DNA from: Nitrospirota bacterium | Lineage (GTDB): Bacteria > Nitrospirota_A > Leptospirillia > Leptospirillales > Leptospirillaceae | Direction of reading: 5' to 3' | Length of the DNA: 64,000 nucleotides | Assembly (NCBI GenBank): GCA_021838585.1 | Contig: JAKCDE010000004.1 | Coordinates: 62,001-126,000 of the forward strand | In this document: positions 59,466 to 64,000 of the stretch, in pieces | Layout: the number at the start of each line of letters is the position of its first letter | How positions within the stretch are numbered: the first letter of the stretch is position 1 | Position numbers and translations under genes: made by a program | Notes under the pieces: generated by a model | What the model was told of the DNA's origin: nothing | Database searches by the model: none | Seen by the model: only the letters and a program-made list of their open reading frames with translations

Positions 59466-59813
59466 TCAGGACTCCGTCTCGAGCAGCTCTTCAGGAACAC
59501 GCGTGGCGAGCTCGAATGTCTGGTCGGATTCACCGGTAACCGAGAGCGTCCACCGGATGGACTCTCTCTTAAGTTTCGGCACGAGCCTCGCCTCCCGTCC
59601 GGCCAGCTCATACGGGAGAACGATATCGATGGCCCCCACCGGGCACATCTTGACACAGGCATAGCAGTCCCAGCAGTCGGCCTGCTCCCGCATCACCGCG
59701 AGAGATCCGGTCTGATCCATCCGGATCAGGTTTCCCGGACAGGCCACCACACATCGGGCCTCCGTAAGCTTTTTACACCCATGGCACAGACTGTCGCTGA
59801 TTGCGATTCCCAT
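59466..59813 (-). CDS. aprB: Adenylylsulfate reductase beta-like ferredoxin
   Basis: This 115-aa protein has two 4Fe-4S cluster sets: Cys10, 13, 21, 25 (CHGCKKLTEARCVVAC) and Cys47, 50, 53, 57 (CWDCYACVKMC). The insertion between the first two pairs is AprB-like. The C-terminal tail (about 45 residues) is shorter than in dissimilatory AprB (about 150 aa overall). It passes electrons to the adjacent flavoprotein. ATG 59813 has GGGAG 4 nt upstream; GTG 59834 is an alternative. Confidence 0.87.
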   Translation of the reverse strand: MGIAISDSLCHGCKKLTEARCVVACPGNLIRMDQTGSLAVMREQADCWDCYACVKMCPVGAIDIVLPYELAGREARLVPKLKRESIRWTLSVTGESDQTFELATRVPEELLETES

Positions 59814-59852
59814 TTCACTCCCTTTCCCTGGCACTAAGGTTCCAAGTACGGA

Positions 59853-61601
59853 TCAGACACCCTGAAGGCTCCTCTCGAAATCCGGCACTCCATGATCGCT
59901 CCAGGCGATCTCCTCCCCCTCGAGGGTTCGGTGGACGATCCGGACATCACCCGATGGCATCGTCACGGAATTGATGAAATGGTCGTATCGGCGATCGCTT
60001 TCCGGATAATCCAGTCGGGTCTGGAATCCGGGCCACCGCGTCTCCTTCCGGGCCAGAAGATGCTCCACGAGCACCCGGGCCACATCCACGCGGTCCACCA
60101 CCTCGTGGGCCAGCATCAGCGCATGCTCATCTTCCGCCCCGATCCGTGAAAGGTCATCGGCAAACTCGGAAAGTTTTTGGCGTGCCATGAGGAGGGCGGC
60201 CTCGTTCATGGCATAGGAGGTCCGGATTCCCCCGGCATACTCGTCCATGATTTTCTGAAGCCTCGCTTCCCCCTCGTCTGGACGGATTCGCCTTGAGTCC
60301 TTAGGAGCCCCCGCCTTCCAGCGGAAAGTCCGCTCCCTTTCCTGTGCGATCTTCTCCGGGTCTGGAAATTGAACGGGCGCCGATTCCGACCGAATCTCCC
60401 GGGCCGCGGCCCGGGCCGCGATCGCCCCCTCGGCGAAACATCCGCTTACAAACTTGTAGGGGGCCCCTCCCGCCACATCTCCCGCCGCAAAGAGGTTTCC
60501 TAGCGTCGTTCTCCGGTCGACGTCGACCCAGTAGCCGGCCTGGCAATGACCGCCGACCAGATAGGGTTCGGTTCCGCAGATCTCGACCGGGCTTTTGGTC
60601 AGATCGATCCGGTTGGCCGCCCAGTAGAGAACGGTGTTGGGATACATGTCCAGGTAGGCCTCATACAACCGTTTGAGGTCTCCCTTCGACAGATGCCGGG
60701 TATCCATGAAACAGGGGCCGTTTCCGGCTGCGATCTCCCGGAGGGGTCCTTCGAGGCGCAGCGGCGTCGGAGCCCCCTCGCCTCCCGATTCGGCCCAGCG
60801 GATCTTCATGAACTCCTCCCCCTTCGAATTGACCTGGGGGGCGCCAAAGCCCAGGGCGAGGGTTCCGGTGGGCGCGATCGTGTCCTTGGTCCTGAGCGCG
60901 ATGAAGCGGTGCTCGAAGCTCGTCATCTCCGCCCCCGCCCTGATCCCGATGGCGTATCCCGCTCCTGTGTTGAAAGGGGAGTACCACATTTTATGGCGGG
61001 CCGCTCCTTCGTTGTTGGGCCGATAGATTCCAGAGGCTCCGCCTGTCGCCACCAGGGTCTTCCGGGATGCGATCACATAAAAGGCTCCGTCGGAGAGACC
61101 GAATCCGTACGCTCCGTGGACGCCTCCGTCCTTCACGATGAGATTCGTCACAACCACGCGGTTCAGGACTTCGGCTCCCGATTTCCGGACCTCACGGGCC
61201 AGAATCGGCTTGAGGGATTCTCCATGAATCTTGATGTTCCACCGACCCCGGGGAGAATACTTTCCATCGGGATCCTTCACGATCGGAAGCCCCATCGCCT
61301 CGACCGTTTCGACAACCTCGCGGAAGAGCGCCGCCTGGGAGCGGACCAGATCTTCCCGGAGAATGCCCATCGCGTCCATCCTGACATATTCCACGAAGGA
61401 GTCGACCGTTTCTCCGGGGTTGATGTAGGCGTTGATCGCATTCATTCCGCCGGCAAGACACCCGGAACGATCGATATGGGCCTTGTCCACGACAAGGACC
61501 CTCTGGTCGGGATTTTCCCGCCGGGCGATGATGGCGGCGTAGCATCCGGCCGTCCCCCCACCAATGATCAACAAATCCGTCTCGATCTTCCTGGTCTCCA
61601 T
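59853..61601 (-). CDS. aprA: Adenylylsulfate reductase alpha-like flavoprotein
   Basis: This 582-aa protein of the fumarate reductase/AprA superfamily has FAD motif IIGGGTAGCYAA. The AprA-type segment RGRWNIKIHGESLKPILA is present, with FEHRFIALRTKDTIAPTG corresponding to the AprA active-site arginine region. It is followed by aprB and sat, so APS reduction to sulfite is the likely reaction. It is shorter than classical AprA (over 600 aa), consistent with a divergent, possibly assimilatory lineage. The SD GGAGG precedes ATG 61601, and a promoter lies 40-67 nt upstream. Confidence 0.87.
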   Translation of the reverse strand: METRKIETDLLIIGGGTAGCYAAIIARRENPDQRVLVVDKAHIDRSGCLAGGMNAINAYINPGETVDSFVEYVRMDAMGILREDLVRSQAALFREVVETVEAMGLPIVKDPDGKYSPRGRWNIKIHGESLKPILAREVRKSGAEVLNRVVVTNLIVKDGGVHGAYGFGLSDGAFYVIASRKTLVATGGASGIYRPNNEGAARHKMWYSPFNTGAGYAIGIRAGAEMTSFEHRFIALRTKDTIAPTGTLALGFGAPQVNSKGEEFMKIRWAESGGEGAPTPLRLEGPLREIAAGNGPCFMDTRHLSKGDLKRLYEAYLDMYPNTVLYWAANRIDLTKSPVEICGTEPYLVGGHCQAGYWVDVDRRTTLGNLFAAGDVAGGAPYKFVSGCFAEGAIAARAAAREIRSESAPVQFPDPEKIAQERERTFRWKAGAPKDSRRIRPDEGEARLQKIMDEYAGGIRTSYAMNEAALLMARQKLSEFADDLSRIGAEDEHALMLAHEVVDRVDVARVLVEHLLARKETRWPGFQTRLDYPESDRRYDHFINSVTMPSGDVRIVHRTLEGEEIAWSDHGVPDFERSLQGV

Positions 61602-61640
61602 GTCGCCTCCATTATTATTAATATATTACTAATAAAATAA

Positions 61641-61668
61641 CATATACCAATAGGGAGACTCTTGTCAA
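61641..61668 (-). promoter_or_regulatory. Promoter of the aprA-aprB-sat operon
   Basis: TTGACA (61668-61663), 16-nt spacer and TATATG (61646-61641) on the minus strand, with an AT-rich leader of about 33 nt to the aprA ATG. Confidence 0.6.
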
Positions 61669-61769
61669 GGGGCATTGAGGCAACTTGCCTCTCGATGATG
61701 TCACTCTGACGGAAATTCAGGTAGGGCAGGCTGTCGAAAACAAAAAGTCGAAGAGAATTCAGGAGAGGC

Positions 61770-61815
61770 TGGAAAAAGAAAAAGCCTGAAGAAGAGGAAA
61801 TCTCTCCTTCAGGCT
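61770..61815 (-). terminator. Intrinsic terminator of the 39-aa protein gene
   Basis: On the minus strand AGCCTGAAG (61815-61807) and CTTCAGGCT (61791-61783) form a 9-bp stem, followed by TTTTTCTTTTT. Confidence 0.8.
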
Positions 61816-61839
61816 CGAGGGATCAGAAACGGTAAAAAA

Positions 61840-61959
61840 CTACTTGGTCTTGGTCGAGGTCGCGTATCCCCATGCAAAGATGACGGCGACAATCGTGAGA
61901 AAGCCCATCCAGCCCATGAAGCTAGGGTTGGAACCCACCAACTTGTGAGCATCGTACAT
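61840..61959 (-). CDS. 39-aa single-pass membrane protein, strongly promoted
   Basis: ATG 61959 follows AAGGGGG. The product is MYDAHKLVGSNPSFMGWMGF, then LTIVAVIFAWGYATSTKTK, with one transmembrane helix at about 15-33 and a short basic tail. It has a near-consensus promoter (62021-62049) and its own terminator, so it is a monocistronic and probably abundant transcript. It resembles small subunits of membrane complexes in layout. No family is recognised. Confidence 0.75.
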   Translation of the reverse strand: MYDAHKLVGSNPSFMGWMGFLTIVAVIFAWGYATSTKTK

Positions 61960-62279
61960 TTTTGGCCCCCTTGCTCAATTCCTGGAAAATAGTTTATGAT
62001 GAGAACGTCAACGCATACCCAATATAGGCAGTAAGCGTCCACTTGTCAAGAACCGATCGATCCATTCCCCCCAAACCCCGCCGCAACCATGAAAGATGCG
62101 AGGGGCGAGGCTTTCCGAAGAAACTAAGGATCCACTTCCCAATGGAAGAGGATATGTCGGGAGTTCGGGGGAGCCAACCCAGGAGTGCTGCATCAGAACC
62201 TTCTCCTCCTCCCCGGATCGCGGACGTTCGCCGTTAGGGGTCCGGAGCTTTCCATGCTCCTCTCCAGGATTCAGGAACG
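61960..62279. other. 320-nt divergent intergenic region
   Basis: It contains the minus-strand promoter at 62021-62049 for the 39-aa protein. The remaining 230 nt upstream of the CNNM gene probably hold its promoter and leader. No riboswitch fold was recognised. Confidence 0.5.
62021..62049 (-). promoter_or_regulatory. Near-consensus promoter of the 39-aa protein gene
   Basis: TTGACA (62049-62044), exact 17-nt spacer and TATATT (62026-62021), reading toward the 39-aa gene. The expected start is near 62014, giving a leader of about 55 nt. Confidence 0.8.
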
Positions 62280-63632
62280 ATGACTCCCCTCTGGATTGAC
62301 GCGCTCGCGATCGCCGTCCTCGTTCTCTTCAATGCCATCCTCGCAGCGGCGGAACTGTCGATCATCTCCCTCAGACTCTCCCGTGTCCAGCAGCTTTCAG
62401 GGAGCGGTTCTCCCGAAAGCCGGGCCCTCCTGAAGCTTCGCAAGGAACCGGAACAGTTCGTCGCCACGGTGCAGGTCATGATGACCCTTTCCACCGGCCT
62501 CGCCTCCGGGGCCACCGGAACCGTTTCCTACGAAAAGCTCAAACCGGTTCTGGCGATGTTCGTCGATCTCAAGGAGCATCACGTCGTCCTTCCACTTTCC
62601 GTTTTCGCGGTCATCCTCCTTCAGGTCTACGGAATGCTTGTCCTGGGGGAAATCGTCCCAAAAACCCTGGCGATCCAGAACAACGAACGCATCGCACTCC
62701 GTCTCGCCCGGCCCGTTCTTCTCCTCTCCGAACTCATTGTGATCCCGGTGCGCATCGTCACATTGACCAGCCGCATGGTCCTCCGGATCCTCCGCGTCGC
62801 TCCCGGTCCATCCTCCTACCCGATCAGTCCGGAAGAACTCGAACTCCTCCTTAAGGAGGGGGGCGAGCATGGAATCATCAATCGCACCGAACAGGATCTG
62901 ATCCAGAGCGTCTTCAAGTTCACGGACATCTCGGTCCGCGAGGTGATGGTACCCCGGGTCAGAATGGTCACCCTTCGCACGACAATGGGACTCCCCGAAA
63001 TCCAGGCCGTCTTCTCCGAACACCGCTATTCCCGGTATCCGGTCCTCCGGAGCGACACCGACGAAGTGGTCGGAATCCTCTATTACAAAGACCTGGTCGA
63101 CATCCTGACCGAAAATTCTCCCTTCAGGATCGAGCGCATTCTTCATACCCCCTACTTTGTTCCGGAATCCATGAAGGTTCCCCACATCCTGAAGGAAATG
63201 CAGAAGAGGCGGACGCAAATAGCCCTCGTTCTGAACGAGTACGGAGCCCTCGACGGCCTTGTGACGATGGAGGACCTTCTCGAGGAGATCGTAGGGGAAA
63301 TCGAGGACGAATCGGACGAGATCGTCAAGCCTGTCGAACGCCTCCGGGACGGATCCTACCTCGTGGACGCCTCCCTGTCGGTGCGGGATCTTTCGGAGGA
63401 TTACGGCATCCCGATCCCCGAGGGAGAAGACTACGAAACGCTCGCCGGCTTCGTGCTCTCCCAGCTCCAGACGATTCCCCGCGGAGGGGAATTTTTCTTC
63501 ATCAAGAACATGAAGCTGACCGTTGTCGAAATCGACCGTCAACGGGTCGCCCGTGTGAAGGTCGAATTTCTGGATCAAGACTCCTCTTCGGGACAAACGG
63601 TCTCCCGGATCACAAACGGAGGTCGGCCTTGA
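62280..63632 (+). CDS. CNNM/CBS-domain transporter-like protein (HlyC/CorC family)
   Basis: This 450-aa protein has an N-terminal CNNM/DUF21 membrane domain with about four helices (to residue 190). Two CBS domains follow (VREVMVPRVRMVTLRTTMGLPEIQAVFSEHRYSRYPVL and LKEMQKRRTQIALVLNEYGALDGLVTMEDLLEEIVGEI). A C-terminal CorC_HlyC domain starts at about 355 (YLVDASLSVRDLSEDYGIPIPEGEDYETLAGFVLSQL). Relatives mediate Mg2+/Co2+ export or Na+-coupled Mg2+ transport. ATG 62280 follows AGGATTCAGGAACG. It overlaps the next gene by 3 nt. Confidence 0.93.
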   Translation: MTPLWIDALAIAVLVLFNAILAAAELSIISLRLSRVQQLSGSGSPESRALLKLRKEPEQFVATVQVMMTLSTGLASGATGTVSYEKLKPVLAMFVDLKEHHVVLPLSVFAVILLQVYGMLVLGEIVPKTLAIQNNERIALRLARPVLLLSELIVIPVRIVTLTSRMVLRILRVAPGPSSYPISPEELELLLKEGGEHGIINRTEQDLIQSVFKFTDISVREVMVPRVRMVTLRTTMGLPEIQAVFSEHRYSRYPVLRSDTDEVVGILYYKDLVDILTENSPFRIERILHTPYFVPESMKVPHILKEMQKRRTQIALVLNEYGALDGLVTMEDLLEEIVGEIEDESDEIVKPVERLRDGSYLVDASLSVRDLSEDYGIPIPEGEDYETLAGFVLSQLQTIPRGGEFFFIKNMKLTVVEIDRQRVARVKVEFLDQDSSSGQTVSRITNGGRP

Positions 63633-64000
63633 AAAAGCTCCTTGACTCCCCCCTCTCCCGGATTCTCCTTTCCCCCATCGGACTCATGATCGTGATCGGT
63701 CTTGTGGGCGGTCTCTTCGTGGCGGACCTTTTCCGGGGAATCGCCGAACGGCAGGCCCCTCCGGCGCAGATGGCCACGGGACCGCTCAATGCCTCCCAGG
63801 CCCCCCTCGCCTACTCCGACTCCTATGCGCCCGTTTCCGACAACAAGATCATCGGCTTCACGGCCGAAAGACTTTTCGAGAAAAACGGGAAAACCTATAT
63901 CGACCTCCTGATCCGGTTTCACCGCAATCCCCAGTTCAACGACTACCAGGTCGGCACCTACGAACCCCCGAGCCTTGTCGACAAAAGCGGGAATCTTCTC
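63629..64000 (+). CDS. Membrane-anchored hypothetical protein, 3' end outside window
   Basis: TTG 63629 overlaps the previous stop (TTGA). The visible 124 codons give a basic start (KKLLDSPLSRI), one membrane segment (LSPIGLMIVIGLVGGLFVADLF) and a soluble part (KIIGFTAERLFEKNGKTYIDLLIRFHRNPQFNDYQVG) that looks periplasmic and beta-rich. No domain is recognised. It is translationally coupled to the CNNM gene. Confidence 0.65.
   Translation, partial: MKKLLDSPLSRILLSPIGLMIVIGLVGGLFVADLFRGIAERQAPPAQMATGPLNASQAPLAYSDSYAPVSDNKIIGFTAERLFEKNGKTYIDLLIRFHRNPQFNDYQVGTYEPPSLVDKSGNLL

Overview
The window reads as chromosomal DNA of a Gram-negative bacterium with roughly 55% GC. The protein set includes a split glycine decarboxylase, a sat-aprBA sulfate activation set, an HME-type metal RND pump and many cyclic-di-GMP proteins. 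The general look of the proteins suggests a Leptospirillum-like acidophilic Nitrospirota. That assignment is inference (about 0.6), because there is no 16S rRNA or other marker here. Coding density is high, start codons are often GTG or TTG with clear Shine-Dalgarno (SD) sites, and 1-4 nt stop/start overlaps are common.

Region 1-13.8 kb is mostly minus strand. A probable operon runs from a SurA/PpiD-like membrane protein through gcvT-gcvH-gcvPA-gcvPB, a lipoate ligase-like gene and a small domain protein. Next come an HDOD protein, queG, a sensorless sigma-54 activator and an exported TPR protein that leaves the left edge. Upstream are a single-domain globin with an FNR-type operator, an outer-membrane protein, a rhodanese and a methyltransferase.

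Region 13.9-25.6 kb holds a degenerate-GGDEF protein, a DapF-like protein that lacks both catalytic cysteines, a dksA-SDR-ADH operon and three tRNA-Ser genes. It also holds a second sigma-54 activator followed by a sigma-54-like promoter and a 37-aa hydrophobic peptide, then tadA with an SDR, and a broken integrase beside tRNA-Ser(GCU).

Region 25.7-34.8 kb holds a diguanylate cyclase, an IS630-family element inserted at the SD site of an mscS gene, a TusDCB-like trio, tRNA-Ser(GGA), SRP RNA and dnaX-ybaB-recR-prfC. Region 34.9-46.4 kb carries a tripartite HME-RND efflux operon, a gene-poor 1.1 kb gap, mazG-SDR-trpD2-like-HD-GYP, and a TusA/DsrE pair.

Region 46.5-64 kb includes a phosphoesterase, lpd (a possible L-protein for the glycine cleavage system), initiator tRNA-Met, several exported or small membrane proteins, ettA, a glutamine amidotransferase, a RecD-like helicase and a divergent XRE pair. 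It ends with the aprA-aprB-sat operon, a strongly promoted 39-aa membrane protein, and a CNNM/CBS transporter-like gene. The glycine cleavage genes, lipoate ligase and lpd form a nearly complete one-carbon module. The sat/apr, TusA/DsrE and TusDCB-like genes form a sulfur theme.
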